This document shows positions 50,331-59,012 of a DNA stretch of 64,000 nt, one piece after another. Source of the stretch: RH-AL1 sp965214415 (GTDB taxonomy: Bacteria; Pseudomonadota; Alphaproteobacteria; Rhizobiales; Beijerinckiaceae); contig CBDCBQ010000003.1 in NCBI GenBank assembly GCA_965214415.1, positions 868,001 through 932,000 on the forward strand, written 5' to 3'. The notes below the pieces were generated by a model. The model searched no databases. It had not been told where the DNA came from and saw only the letters and a list, made by a program, of their open reading frames with translations. The position numbers and the translations under genes were made by a program. Positions within the stretch are counted from its first letter, which is position 1, and every line of letters starts with the position of its first letter.

Positions 50331-51527
50331 TCATCGCGGGTCGAGGATCGCCGCGGCTTGCAGGAACCGCGCGGGATCGACCGGCTCGCCGTCGATGCGC
50401 GTCTCGTAATGCAGGTGCGGGCCTGTCGTCCGGCCGGTCGCGCCGACGCGCCCGACGAGATCGCCCGCCTCGACGTGTTGGCCCGGCGCGACCTCGGCGG
50501 CGAGCAGGTGCGCGTAGCGCGTCGCGAGACCATGGCCGTGGTCGATCTCGACCATGTTGCCGTAGCCGCCATCCGGCCCAGCCCGCGTCACGATGCCGGC
50601 GCCTGTCGCGACCACCGCGTCGCCGATGCTCTCGTGCAGATCGATCCCGGTGTGCATCGCGGGCTTGCCGAGAAACGGATCGAGCCGCGGCCCGAAGGTC
50701 GAGGTGACCTCGAGCGGACCCGCGAGCGGCTTGCGGAGCGGGAGCGTGTCGGCGATGCGGCCGAGCCTGCCCTGCTCGAGCGTCACGTCCCGCAACAGGG
50801 CGATCGTGGTGTCGACATCGTCGCCCGACGCCATCGGCACGTAGGGGCCGCCGACGTCGACTTCGGACGCGCCCCAACGGGACGGCGGCAGTCCCGTCTC
50901 GGCCAGCGCCGTCTTCAGCCGTCCAAGCTTTTGCAACACGGGCTCGCTCAAATGCCGCACGGCCGCTGCCTGGCCGGCGTCGGCGCGATCGAGGCTCGCG
51001 GCCACGGCATCGAGCTTGCGGTCGCCGGTTGGCTCGCGCGGCATGAGCGCGCCGGTCTCGTACGATGGCGAGCGTCGCAGCGCCGGGGCGAGCGGCGCCG
51101 ATGGCACGAGCCCGAAGCCGGCGGGCGCTGGCGTACCGGCGCTGGCGAGCGAGCCGGCCAGCCGATCGAGCGCCGCCGCGCGCGCCTCGAGCCGGATGCC
51201 GCGTCGGGCGAGATCGCGGACGGCGTCCGAGCTTGCGGCGTCGTCGCTCGCACCGCCGGCCGTCAGGTCGAGCTCGGCCTTCAGTCCGGCGATCCGGTCC
51301 TCGTAGCTCGCCTGCATCGCGGTCTGCCGCGTGATCAGCGAGGCCAGCAGATCGTCGTGGAAGATCAGATAGACCGACGCGCAGAGATACCAGGCGGCGG
51401 CGAGCGGCAGGACGACGAGGAGCAGCGTGCCGGCCCAGGGTCGCAGCGCCAGCGTCCGCGGCCGGCCGGCCCAGAAGACCGTCAGCGCGACGGGGGCCAC
51501 GCCGCGTCGAGACCTCGTGGAAGCCAT
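50331..51527 (-). CDS. M23 family metallopeptidase (LytM/NlpD-like)
   Basis: A 398-aa membrane-anchored peptidase. One membrane segment (WAGTLLLVVLPLAAAWYLCA) is near residue 40; a coiled-coil/Ala-rich stem of about 200 residues follows. The C-terminal LytM domain shows AMHTGIDLHESIGDAVVATG (HxxxD zinc ligands), GYGNMVEIDHGHGLATRYAH and TTGPHLHYE (HxH). It would cut peptidoglycan cross-links during growth or division. ATG at 51527 starts MASTRSRRGVAP, removing a long Arg-rich frame upstream. Divergent from plsY. Confidence 0.92.
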   Translation of the reverse strand: MASTRSRRGVAPVALTVFWAGRPRTLALRPWAGTLLLVVLPLAAAWYLCASVYLIFHDDLLASLITRQTAMQASYEDRIAGLKAELDLTAGGASDDAASSDAVRDLARRGIRLEARAAALDRLAGSLASAGTPAPAGFGLVPSAPLAPALRRSPSYETGALMPREPTGDRKLDAVAASLDRADAGQAAAVRHLSEPVLQKLGRLKTALAETGLPPSRWGASEVDVGGPYVPMASGDDVDTTIALLRDVTLEQGRLGRIADTLPLRKPLAGPLEVTSTFGPRLDPFLGKPAMHTGIDLHESIGDAVVATGAGIVTRAGPDGGYGNMVEIDHGHGLATRYAHLLAAEVAPGQHVEAGDLVGRVGATGRTTGPHLHYETRIDGEPVDPARFLQAAAILDPR

Positions 51528-51684
51528 CAGGTTTGGACGTCGGGCATCATCGTGCCGAGAACATCGGATCAGGGTTAATATCTCGTGCCGCGGGCCAGGG
51601 GCGCGACCGCCGTTCGGCCGGCGGCCCGCTTCGTTGCCTCGCGCGGAGGCTGCGGCTACCCTCGCGTCGCCACCGGACACCGCC

Positions 51685-52296
51685 ATGCTGCTGAGCTTCG
51701 TCGCCCTTGTTTTCGGCTATCTCTCCGGCTCGATCCCGTCGGGCGTGATCGTCACGCGCCTCGCGGGCGCGCAGGACCCGCGCGATATCGGCTCGAAGAA
51801 CATCGGCGCGACCAACGTGCTGCGCACCGGACGCAAGGATCTCGCCGCGATCACGCTCGTCATGGACGCGCTGAAGGGCACGATCCCGATCCTGATCGCG
51901 CGCGCCTTCGATGATGGTTCGACGCCCATCCATCTCGGCGTTCTCGCCGCGTTCGGCGCGTTTCTCGGCCACCTCTATCCGCTCTATCTCGGCTTCAAGG
52001 GCGGCAAGGGCGTCGCCACCTTCCTCGGCTGCCTGATCGGCCTCGCCTGGCCAGCCGCGATCGCCTTCGCGTTCGTGTGGCTCGGCACGGCCTATTTCAC
52101 GCGCTACTCGTCGGCGGCCGCGCTGTGCGCCAGCGCCGCGACGCCGCTCGTGCTCGCGCTGCTCGGCCATCGCGAGGCGGCGATCCTTTTCGCCGTCCTG
52201 GCGCTCATTCTGTGGGTCAAGCATGGCGCGAACATCGGCCGGCTGCGCGACGGCACCGAGAGCAAGATCGGCCAGAAGCGCGAGCCGGTCACGTGA
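51685..52296 (+). CDS. plsY: Glycerol-3-phosphate acyltransferase PlsY
   Basis: A 203-aa inner-membrane acyltransferase using acyl-phosphate to make lysophosphatidic acid. GYLSGSIPSGVI, DIGSKNIGATNVLRTGRK (catalytic loop), ALKGTIPILIA and GFKGGKGVATFLG are the three conserved motifs; LWVKHGANIGRLRDGTE is the last. About five membrane segments. Its stop overlaps dprA by 4 nt (GTGA), an arrangement seen in many alphaproteobacteria. Confidence 0.96.
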   Translation: MLLSFVALVFGYLSGSIPSGVIVTRLAGAQDPRDIGSKNIGATNVLRTGRKDLAAITLVMDALKGTIPILIARAFDDGSTPIHLGVLAAFGAFLGHLYPLYLGFKGGKGVATFLGCLIGLAWPAAIAFAFVWLGTAYFTRYSSAAALCASAATPLVLALLGHREAAILFAVLALILWVKHGANIGRLRDGTESKIGQKREPVT

Positions 52297-53537
52297 CGGA
52301 CGCGCCGGCCGTCTTTACGGACGCGCGGCGCTTCGCCTGGCTGCGGCTGTGGCGTTCCGAAAACATCGGCCCGCGTACGTTCCAGTCGCTGCTGACCCGC
52401 TACGGCTCGGCCGAGGCCGCGCTCGAGGCGCTGCCCGAGCTGATCAAGCGCGCGACCCCGGGCCGCCCCATCCGCATCGCGACCATCGCCGAGATCGAGC
52501 GCGAGCTGGAGGTCGCCGCGCGGCTCGGCGCCCGTTTTCTCTGTCGCGACGAGGCCGGCTACCCCGCGCTGCTGCGCGAGATCGACAGCCCGCCGGCCGT
52601 CCTCGCCGTGCGGGGGCAGGCGGCCGTGCTCGAGCGTCCCGCCGTCGCGATCGTCGGCGCGCGCAACGCGTCCGCCGCCGGGCTCGCCTTCGCCGAGCGG
52701 CTGGCGCGCGGCCTTGCCCAAGCCGGCTACGCGATCGTCTCGGGCTTCGCGCGCGGCATCGACAGCCGCGCTCATCGCGCCAGCCTGGCGAGCGGCACGA
52801 TCGCGGTTCTCGCCGGCGGCCACGACAAGCTCTACCCCGCCGACCAGGGTCCGTTCATGGCGCAGATCCTGGAGGATGGCGCCGCGCTGAGCGAGATGCC
52901 GTTCGGCTGGGAGGCGCGCGGCCGCGATTTTCCGCGCCGCAACCGGCTCGTCTCCGGCCTCGCGCTCGGCGTCGTCGTGGTCGAGGCGGCGCGCCGCTCC
53001 GGCTCGCTGATCACCGCGCGGTTCGCGGCGGAGCAGGGCCGCGAGGTGTTCGCCGTGCCGGGCTCGCCGCTCGACCCTCGCGCGGAGGGCACCAACGACC
53101 TGATCCGCGAGGGAGCCACCTTCTGCGCCGACGCCGACGACATCCTGCGCGCGCTGGCCGATCGGACGCCGGGGCGCGGCGACCTCTTCGCCGATCCCGA
53201 CAAGCTTGCGGAGCCGCCGCTATGGGACGAGGTCGACCTGTTCGGCGACGCGTCCGCCGTGGGGACATCTCCGCCGCCCGCCGTGGGGACATCTCCGCCG
53301 CCCGCCGATCTGTTCGCCGAACCGGAGGCGACGCCCGCCGGCCGACTCGCCGAGGACGGCCGCCCGCCGCGCGAACGCGTCCTCGAGCGGCTCGGCCCGG
53401 CGCCGGTTTCGCTCGACGAGCTGGCGCGCGCCGCCGACATCTCCATCCGCGAAGTCCGCACCGTGCTGCTCGAACTCGAGATCGCCGGCCGCATCGAGCG
53501 CCACGGCGGCGGCCTGGTCTCGCTACTGATGACGTGA
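52293..53537 (+). CDS. dprA: DNA-processing protein DprA
   Basis: A 414-aa DprA that loads RecA onto incoming single-stranded DNA. An N-terminal HhH-like domain (SENIGPRTFQSLLTRYGSAE) precedes the Rossmann core (AIVGARNASAAGLAFAERLA, VSGFARGIDSRAHRASL, ALGVVVVEAARRSGSLIT) and a C-terminal winged helix (VSLDELARAADISIREVRTV). Between the last two is a linker with a duplicated AVGTSPPP, coded by a 24-bp tandem duplication (53256-53303). GTG start overlaps plsY. Convergent with the alcohol dehydrogenase, sharing 15 nt. Confidence 0.95.
   Translation: MTDAPAVFTDARRFAWLRLWRSENIGPRTFQSLLTRYGSAEAALEALPELIKRATPGRPIRIATIAEIERELEVAARLGARFLCRDEAGYPALLREIDSPPAVLAVRGQAAVLERPAVAIVGARNASAAGLAFAERLARGLAQAGYAIVSGFARGIDSRAHRASLASGTIAVLAGGHDKLYPADQGPFMAQILEDGAALSEMPFGWEARGRDFPRRNRLVSGLALGVVVVEAARRSGSLITARFAAEQGREVFAVPGSPLDPRAEGTNDLIREGATFCADADDILRALADRTPGRGDLFADPDKLAEPPLWDEVDLFGDASAVGTSPPPAVGTSPPPADLFAEPEATPAGRLAEDGRPPRERVLERLGPAPVSLDELARAADISIREVRTVLLELEIAGRIERHGGGLVSLLMT
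53256..53306 (+). repeat. 24-bp tandem duplication in dprA
   Basis: Two exact copies of a 24-bp unit (53256-53279 and 53280-53303) each encode AVGTSPPP in the linker before the C-terminal winged helix. In frame, so it does not disrupt the protein. Confidence 0.95.
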
Positions 53538-54827
53538 GGCTCTTCCGTCTCCCGCCGCGCGGGAAAAGGAAGACAGCGCCGGCACGCGCTCTCGCTCCTC
53601 CTCGGCAGGCGCTGGCACGGGAGCGGGCTCGTCAACCGGCGCCGGCGTGTCGGCGGGCGCCTCTTTCACGGCGCCTTCGGTCAGCGCGCGATCGAGGTCG
53701 CCGAACGAGCCGAGCGGGAAGCGCAGGATCGGCTTGACGACGCGTCCCTCGGTCAGCGCGGCCAACGCGTCGTTGACCAGCTCGAACGGAAAAAAGCTCA
53801 GCAGCTTGTCGATCGGCAGGTGCCCCTCGGCCTGCAGGGCGACGAGCTCCGGGATCAGCACATGCGGGTCGGCGTGGCCATCGGCCGAGATGATCAGCGT
53901 CGCGCCGTCGGCGACCTGGTCGTCGAAGTCGATCGTCGTGCCGGCGGGCGGATCGACCAGGGCGCATGTGCCGCCCTCGGCGAGGCTCGCGAGGCAGGCC
54001 TTGCGCGCGGCCTCGTCGCCGGTCGTATCGAGGCCGAAGCGGGCGCCGGAGCCGGTCATGCTCATCACCGCCGAGGCGAGATCCTCGGTCGCGTGCACGG
54101 CCACCGTTGCGCCCAGCTCGGTCGCGAGCGCGCGGCGCGCCTCGTCGGGGTCGGCGACGAAGATCGTGCCGGCCCCGCGCGCCTTCGCCACCATGATGGC
54201 GACGCAGCCGATCGCATCCGCGCCGGTGACGACGAGCGTGTCGTCGGCCGTGAAGCGAAAGCCGTGCGTGATCACGCCGGCGCCGATCAGCAGCTCGCAG
54301 CCGAGGCCCGCGAGGATCTCGAGCGGCGCGCCGACCGGAACCTTGATGACGCTCGTGCCGCGGCAGAGCGCATGCGTGGCGAACGAGGATTGTCCGAAGA
54401 AGAAGCCGTTCACGTCGACCGTTTCGCGGGGGGCCGCGTCGGCCGACTCCTCGATCAGGAACGGGGCCGAACCGTCGAGCCGCCGCCCGGCGAGGTTCAG
54501 CGCGGCGAAATTTTCGCACGCGCGCGGATTGCCGGCGGCGCAGCGCGCGCACGCCCCGCAGGCGGCGGCGCTGAGGATCACCGCGTCGCCCGTCGCGACA
54601 TGGGTCACGTCGGCACCGACGTTCTCGACGATGCCGGCGCCCTCGGTGCCGGGCACGAACGGCATCGGCATGGAAAGGCCGCCGGCGATCGCCTCGACGT
54701 CGGCGCGGGCCACGCCGCAGGCGACGAGCCGCACGAGCACTTCGTCCGCACGCGGCTCGTCGATGTCGAGACCCTCGATTTCGAGCGGCGCGCCAGGAGC
54801 GCGGGCGACGGCGGCTTTGATCTGCAC
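53523..54827 (-). CDS. Zinc-type alcohol dehydrogenase-like protein
   Basis: A 434-aa MDR enzyme. MPMPFVPGTEGAGIVENVGA and the structural zinc loop CGACARCAAGNPRAC (four Cys) are clear; the catalytic-zinc Cys is in ACGVARADV. The Rossmann part has DTLVVTGADAIGCVAIMVAK. Family length is about 370, so the ~60-residue C-terminal tail is extra: a Pro/Ala/Glu-rich stretch, then FSRAAGDGRASRHQ coded by a palindromic element (53541-53573). Closest to aryl-alcohol or benzyl-alcohol dehydrogenases; substrate unknown. Confidence 0.87.
   Translation of the reverse strand: MQIKAAVARAPGAPLEIEGLDIDEPRADEVLVRLVACGVARADVEAIAGGLSMPMPFVPGTEGAGIVENVGADVTHVATGDAVILSAAACGACARCAAGNPRACENFAALNLAGRRLDGSAPFLIEESADAAPRETVDVNGFFFGQSSFATHALCRGTSVIKVPVGAPLEILAGLGCELLIGAGVITHGFRFTADDTLVVTGADAIGCVAIMVAKARGAGTIFVADPDEARRALATELGATVAVHATEDLASAVMSMTGSGARFGLDTTGDEAARKACLASLAEGGTCALVDPPAGTTIDFDDQVADGATLIISADGHADPHVLIPELVALQAEGHLPIDKLLSFFPFELVNDALAALTEGRVVKPILRFPLGSFGDLDRALTEGAVKEAPADTPAPVDEPAPVPAPAEEERERVPALSSFSRAAGDGRASRHQ
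53541..53573. repeat. Palindromic element at the dprA/ADH junction
   Basis: Imperfect palindrome with outer arms TCTTCC/GGAAGA and inner CCCGC/GCGGG. It follows the dprA stop codon and forms the last codons of the convergent dehydrogenase. Resembles the element at 25595-25617 in mutY (both have ctcccg..cgcggga). Confidence 0.6.
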
Positions 54828-55310
54828 GAGCGTGTCCCGTTGTTGTTGGAGCGCGAGCCTACCGCGTCGGGCGGCCGCTCAAAAGGCCGGCGTTAAGACG
54901 GCGCACGCGGCGCGAACGAATCACCGACGAATCGCGTGAGGCCGCGAGTTGTGGCTTCGTTCCCACCAGATGTGGTGGCGACGGGTCGCTGAAGAACCTA
55001 GTCTCGCCGCTCGGCTGGGCGCGAGCGCGGGTCTGGCGGTTGCGGCGTTAACCGACTCGCGTCAGCCCGGGACACTTGCGTTACCGAACCCTTGCACCCG
55101 CGCGCCGGCTAAAGCCGACCACGCGTTAACGGCGAGTACGGCGGCCGAACGAATCATCGACGAATCACGCGTTGCGCGCGGTTTCGCCTCCGTTCATGCT
55201 AGCCCTGGTCGGCCGCGCGCACGGGACGCCATAGGCGCGACGGCAAACGCGGCGCCGGCGCATCGGCGGGCGGGCAGGGCCGGTAACACCTCGCCTCATT
55301 TCGGGACACG
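54828..55310. promoter_or_regulatory. 483-bp spacer with clustered GANTC sites
   Basis: No gene is seen. It contains five GANTC sites (54918, 54929, 55054, 55151, 55162), recognised by the CcrM methylase of alphaproteobacteria. Four come as two copies of a ~25-bp direct repeat (54912-54936 and 55145-55169) each holding GAATC-6 nt-GAATC. Three GTTAA words (54892, 55047, 55125) also occur. This could be a cell-cycle-regulated promoter region for the gene at 55311, or another regulatory region. Function inferred. Confidence 0.45.
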
Positions 55311-56105
55311 ATGGCCAAGGCACACATCAGGGTCGGGATCGGCGGCTGGACCTACGAGCCGTGGCGCGAGACGTTCTATCCGCCGGACCTCGCCAAGGCG
55401 AAGGAGCTGGCGCACGCGAGCCGGCAGGTCACCGCGATCGAGATCAACGCCACCTATTATCGCACGCAGAGCCCGACGAGCTATCAGCGCTGGCGGGACG
55501 AGACGCCTGACGATTTCGTATTTGCTTTGAAGGCCAACCGTTTCACGACCAATCGCAAGGACCTCGCCGACGGCCGCGAGTCGATCGACCGCTTCCTCGG
55601 CAGCGGCCTGACCGAGCTGGGTCCGAAGCTCGGGCCGATCCTGTGGCAGCTGGCGCCGACGAAGAAGTTCGACGCGGCCGAGATCGAGGCGTTCTGCGCC
55701 GCGCTGCCGCGCGAGCAGGACGGCGTTCCGCTGCGGCATGTGCTGGAGGTTCGCCACCAAACCTTTGTCACGGAGGCGTTCGTCGAGGTTGCGCGCAGGC
55801 ATGGCGTCGCCATCTGCCTCGCGCTCTCCGACAAGTATCCGCTGATCGCCGATGTGACGGCCGATTTCTGCTATCTGCGCCTGCAGACCACGACGGCCGA
55901 CCTCGAGACGGGCTACGACGCCGCGACGATCGCGACCTGGGCCGCGCGCTGCCTCGATCTGGCCGCCGGCAAGCCCGCGGACGGGCTGCCGCTGCTTGCC
56001 ACGGCGCCGAAGGCCACGCCGCGCGATTGCTTGGTGTTCATGATCTCGGGCGCGAAGGAGCGCAACCCCGCCGCCGCGCGGGCGCTGCTGGCGAAGCTGG
56101 GCTGA
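55311..56105 (+). CDS. DUF72 (YecE-like) protein
   Basis: A 264-aa DUF72 TIM-barrel protein. IRVGIGGWTYEPWRETFYPP, TAIEINATYYRTQSPTSYQR, DDFVFALKANRFTTNRK and WQLAPTKKFD are characteristic, followed by LEVRHQTF. Length matches the family. The biochemical role of DUF72 is not established. It converges on recG and shares a bidirectional hairpin at the stop codons. Confidence 0.93.
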   Translation: MAKAHIRVGIGGWTYEPWRETFYPPDLAKAKELAHASRQVTAIEINATYYRTQSPTSYQRWRDETPDDFVFALKANRFTTNRKDLADGRESIDRFLGSGLTELGPKLGPILWQLAPTKKFDAAEIEAFCAALPREQDGVPLRHVLEVRHQTFVTEAFVEVARRHGVAICLALSDKYPLIADVTADFCYLRLQTTTADLETGYDAATIATWAARCLDLAAGKPADGLPLLATAPKATPRDCLVFMISGAKERNPAAARALLAKLG

Positions 56106-56134
56106 TCCTCCGCGAAGCGGGGAAGGATCAGCCC
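56099..56134. terminator. Bidirectional hairpin between DUF72 gene and recG
   Basis: GGGCTGATCC / GGATCAGCCC outer arms with inner TCCGC/GCGGG. It overlaps both stop codons. No long T run, so termination may be partial or Rho-assisted, or this may be another palindromic repeat copy. Confidence 0.55.
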
Positions 56135-58248
56135 GCCTCGATGAGCCGGATCGCCTCGTCCCGCTCGAACAGGTGCAGCAGCACCTTCACCGCCTCGCCT
56201 TGCGGCCCCGCCAGATCGGGGTCGGCCGTCACCATGGTTTGCGCGGCCTCGCGGGCGATCGGCAGCAGATCGGCGTGCACGGCGAGGTCGGCGAGCTTGA
56301 AGCCGGGCGCGCCGGACTGGCGGGTGCCCAGCACCTCGCCCTCGCCGCGCAGCTTCAGGTCCTCCTCCGCGATGAGAAACCCGTCCTCGGTGGCGCGCAG
56401 AATCTCGATGCGGGCCTGCGCGACCTCGGCGAGCGGGGCACGGTAGAGCAGCAGGCACGACGAGGCGCCGGAGCCGCGCCCGACGCGACCGCGCAGCTGA
56501 TGGATCTGAGCGAGGCCGAAGCGTTCGGCGTGCTCGATGACGATGATGGTCGCCTCCGGCACGTCGACGCCGACCTCGATCACCGTGGTCGCGACGAGGA
56601 TCCGCGTGTCGCCCGCCGCGAAGGCGGCCATCGCCGCGTCCTTCTCGGGCCCCTTCATCTTGCCGTGGATCAGCCCGACCTTGGCGCCGAATTCTTCGCG
56701 CAGGTGCTCGCAGCGCTCCAGCGCGGCGGCGGCATCCGTCGCCTCCGCCTCGGCGACGAGCGGACACACCCAATAGGCGCGCTTGCCATCCTCGATCGCC
56801 CGGCCGAGCCGCGCCACCACGTCGCCGAGCCGCTCGAGCGGCAGCGCCCGCGTCTCGATCGGCTGCCGCCCCGGCGGTTTTTCGCGAAGCGACGAGACGT
56901 CCATGTCGCCGAAATAGGAGAGGACCAGCGTGCGCGGAATCGGCGTCGCGGTCATGACGAGCACGTCGACCGCCTCGCCCTTGGCCGACAGCGCGAGGCG
57001 CTGGTGCACGCCGAAGCGGTGCTGCTCGTCGACGACGGCGAGGCCGAGATCGCGGAAGGCGACGCTCTCCTGGATCAGCGCGTGGGTGCCGATGGCGATA
57101 TCGATCGCGCCGGAGGCCAGGCCCTCGAGCGTGCGGCGGCGCTCGGCGGCCGTGTCGCGGCCAGTGAGCAGCGCCATGCGGATGCCGGCCTTCAGGGCTC
57201 GCGGGGCGAGGCCGGCGAAATGCTGGCGGGCCAGGATCTCGGTCGGCGCCATCAGCACGGCCTGCCGGCCGGCCTCGACGGTGTCCGCCATCGCGAGCAG
57301 CGCGACCAGCGTCTTGCCGGAGCCGACGTCGCCCTGCAGCAGCCGCAGCATTTTCGCGGGCGCGGCGAGGTCGGCGCGGATCTCGGCCAGCGCCGCCTGC
57401 TGCGCGCCCGTGAACACGAAGGGCAGGGCGGCCTCGATCGCGTCGGCTTTTTCGCGGGTGCCGGCATTGGCGCGGCCGGCGCGGACGCGCAGCCGCTCGC
57501 GCATCAGCGCGAGCGCGATCTGGTGGGCGAACAGTTCGTCGAGCGCGAGGCGCAGGCGGGCCGGCGACGTCGGCGCGATGGCCTCGGGATCCTTCGGGCG
57601 ATGCACCAGATCGAGCGCCTCGCCGAACGTCGGCAGGGGAAATCCTCCCCCGTGCAATGGGTGAGGATGTCCCGGACCCTCGTACCAGTCAGGCAGCGGC
57701 GGGATGCGGGCGAGGGCGCCGTCGATCGCCTTGGCGAGCACGCGCGGGTAGAGGCCGTCGGTGAGGCCGTAGACCGGCTCGGCGAGCGGCATTCGGGCGA
57801 ACCCGGCCTCGTCGACGACGTGGTCGGGGTGCACCATCTGGCGATAGCCGTCGTAGAGCTCGAGCTTGCCGGAGACCCACCGCTCGGCGCCGATCGGCAG
57901 GCTCTTCTCGATCCAGCCATGGTTGGCCAGGAAGAAGACGAGCAGCACGTCGCCGGTCGCGTCCTCCAGCAGCACCTTGTAGGGCGCCCGCGAACGCGGC
58001 GGCGGCGCGCGATGCTCGGCGACGGTGGCGCGCAGCGTGACCACCTGATCGAGCGGCGCCTCGGCGATCGGCGGCTGGTTGCGCCGGTCGACCACGGAGT
58101 TCGGCAGGTGAAACAGCACGTCGATCACGCGGGCTGGCTCGCCTTGCCCCGGCCCGAGCAGGCGATCGAGCAGCCTGCCGGTCTTCGGCCCGATGCCGGG
58201 CAGCGCGGACGCCGCCGCGAAAAGGGGGGTGAGGAGGTGCGGGCGCAT
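56128..58248 (-). CDS. recG: ATP-dependent DNA helicase RecG
   Basis: A 706-aa helicase that remodels stalled forks. N-terminal wedge domain: LPGIGPKTGRLLDRLLG, FHLPNSVVDRR and an OB fold. Helicase core: LLQGDVGSGKTLVALLA (Walker A), VVDEQHRFGVHQR (DEQH box), VMTATPIPRTL, GLIHGKMKG, TTVIEVGVDVPEA and QLRGRVGRG. Near residues 190-200 the stretch GPGHPHPLHGGGFPLP is coded by a palindromic element (57642-57668) inserted in frame between conserved LPDWYE and TFGEALDLVHRP. Frame remains open. Confidence 0.96.
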   Translation of the reverse strand: MRPHLLTPLFAAASALPGIGPKTGRLLDRLLGPGQGEPARVIDVLFHLPNSVVDRRNQPPIAEAPLDQVVTLRATVAEHRAPPPRSRAPYKVLLEDATGDVLLVFFLANHGWIEKSLPIGAERWVSGKLELYDGYRQMVHPDHVVDEAGFARMPLAEPVYGLTDGLYPRVLAKAIDGALARIPPLPDWYEGPGHPHPLHGGGFPLPTFGEALDLVHRPKDPEAIAPTSPARLRLALDELFAHQIALALMRERLRVRAGRANAGTREKADAIEAALPFVFTGAQQAALAEIRADLAAPAKMLRLLQGDVGSGKTLVALLAMADTVEAGRQAVLMAPTEILARQHFAGLAPRALKAGIRMALLTGRDTAAERRRTLEGLASGAIDIAIGTHALIQESVAFRDLGLAVVDEQHRFGVHQRLALSAKGEAVDVLVMTATPIPRTLVLSYFGDMDVSSLREKPPGRQPIETRALPLERLGDVVARLGRAIEDGKRAYWVCPLVAEAEATDAAAALERCEHLREEFGAKVGLIHGKMKGPEKDAAMAAFAAGDTRILVATTVIEVGVDVPEATIIVIEHAERFGLAQIHQLRGRVGRGSGASSCLLLYRAPLAEVAQARIEILRATEDGFLIAEEDLKLRGEGEVLGTRQSGAPGFKLADLAVHADLLPIAREAAQTMVTADPDLAGPQGEAVKVLLHLFERDEAIRLIEAG
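57642..57668. repeat. Palindromic element inserted in frame in recG
   Basis: Arms ATCCTC / GAGGAT with inner CCC/GGG around GTGCAAT. The surrounding amino acids (GHPHPLHGGGFP) look foreign to RecG. This type of palindrome is more common between genes. Confidence 0.6.
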
Positions 58249-58399
58249 GCTTCGGTCCGAACGGGCACGCGCGCGGCGGGATCGTCAAGAGGCGAGGAGC
58301 GATAGCCATCGCGGGCGACTTGGTGCGACATCGGCCGATGACTCGACGCGTCCAGGTCGTTACAGTGGTGCGATCCGGCGCGAGCACGTGAGGTGTCAT

Positions 58400-58708
58400 T
58401 TGACGCGACATGAAAGCCAGGGCGCGATCGCGGAAGGCGCCGCGCGACAGGCCATCGCCGGACTCGATGCCGGGTATGTCGAAAAGACGACGGACGCGAT
58501 CGTCGCTCTTCAGGGCTTGGAGCTGCCGAACGCCTTCGCGCTGAGAACGCATCTCCTCGAGGTGCTCTCCCTTCTCTTGACCATCCAAGATGACAAGACG
58601 CCGAACGCGTCCCTCATCGCCGCGATGGACGAGGCGCGTACCTTGAAAGGGCGTTTCAGGACCGCCGAGGAGCTTTTCCATGCCCTCGAAACGGACGGGA
58701 GAAAGTAG
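58400..58708 (+). CDS. RelB/DinJ-like antitoxin (intact module)
   Basis: A 102-aa protein ending PNASLIAAMDEARTLK ... FRTAEELFHALETDGRK, paralogous to the antitoxin at 49876. The likely start is TTG at 58400, with AGGTG 5 nt upstream; GTG at 58388 is an alternative. It overlaps the toxin gene by 29 nt, the same overlap as in the other module. The N-terminal half (AARQAIAGLDAGYVEKTTDA) is presumably the operator-binding part. Confidence 0.7.
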   Translation: MTRHESQGAIAEGAARQAIAGLDAGYVEKTTDAIVALQGLELPNAFALRTHLLEVLSLLLTIQDDKTPNASLIAAMDEARTLKGRFRTAEELFHALETDGRK

Positions 58709-59012
58709 GTCGGCCTCCGAGAAGCGGGCGGTGCAACCGCCTCGGATGGCGAACAAGAGCAAACGCTTCCAGAAGGACTGGGCTCGTTACGCCGCGTCCG
58801 GCCGGTTCGAGATGAGCGACCTGAAGACGGCGATGGTCGCGCTGATCGCGAACGATGGGCCTCTCCCTCCGGAGCGGCGCGACCACGCCTTGAGTGGACG
58901 ATGGGCAGGCCTGCGAGAGTGCCATATCCACGGCGATTTTCTCCTCGTCTACGAACTCAAGAATGAGGGTGAAACGGTCGTCTTCACGGCGATCGGCACG
59001 CACGCCGAGTGA
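58680..59012 (+). CDS. YafQ-type mRNA interferase toxin
   Basis: A 110-aa RelE-fold toxin. Motifs: SKRFQKDWARYAASGRFEMS, LPPERRDHALSGRWAGLREC and HIHGDFLLVYELKNEG, with His and Asp/Glu residues of the YafQ active site. The C-terminus stops at GTHAE where relatives usually have GTHxxLF, so it is about two residues short but probably folded. Start MPSK matches the paralog at 49904. The module's end replaces the 3' half of a GNAT gene at 59010-59254. Confidence 0.82.
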   Translation: MPSKRTGESRSASEKRAVQPPRMANKSKRFQKDWARYAASGRFEMSDLKTAMVALIANDGPLPPERRDHALSGRWAGLRECHIHGDFLLVYELKNEGETVVFTAIGTHAE

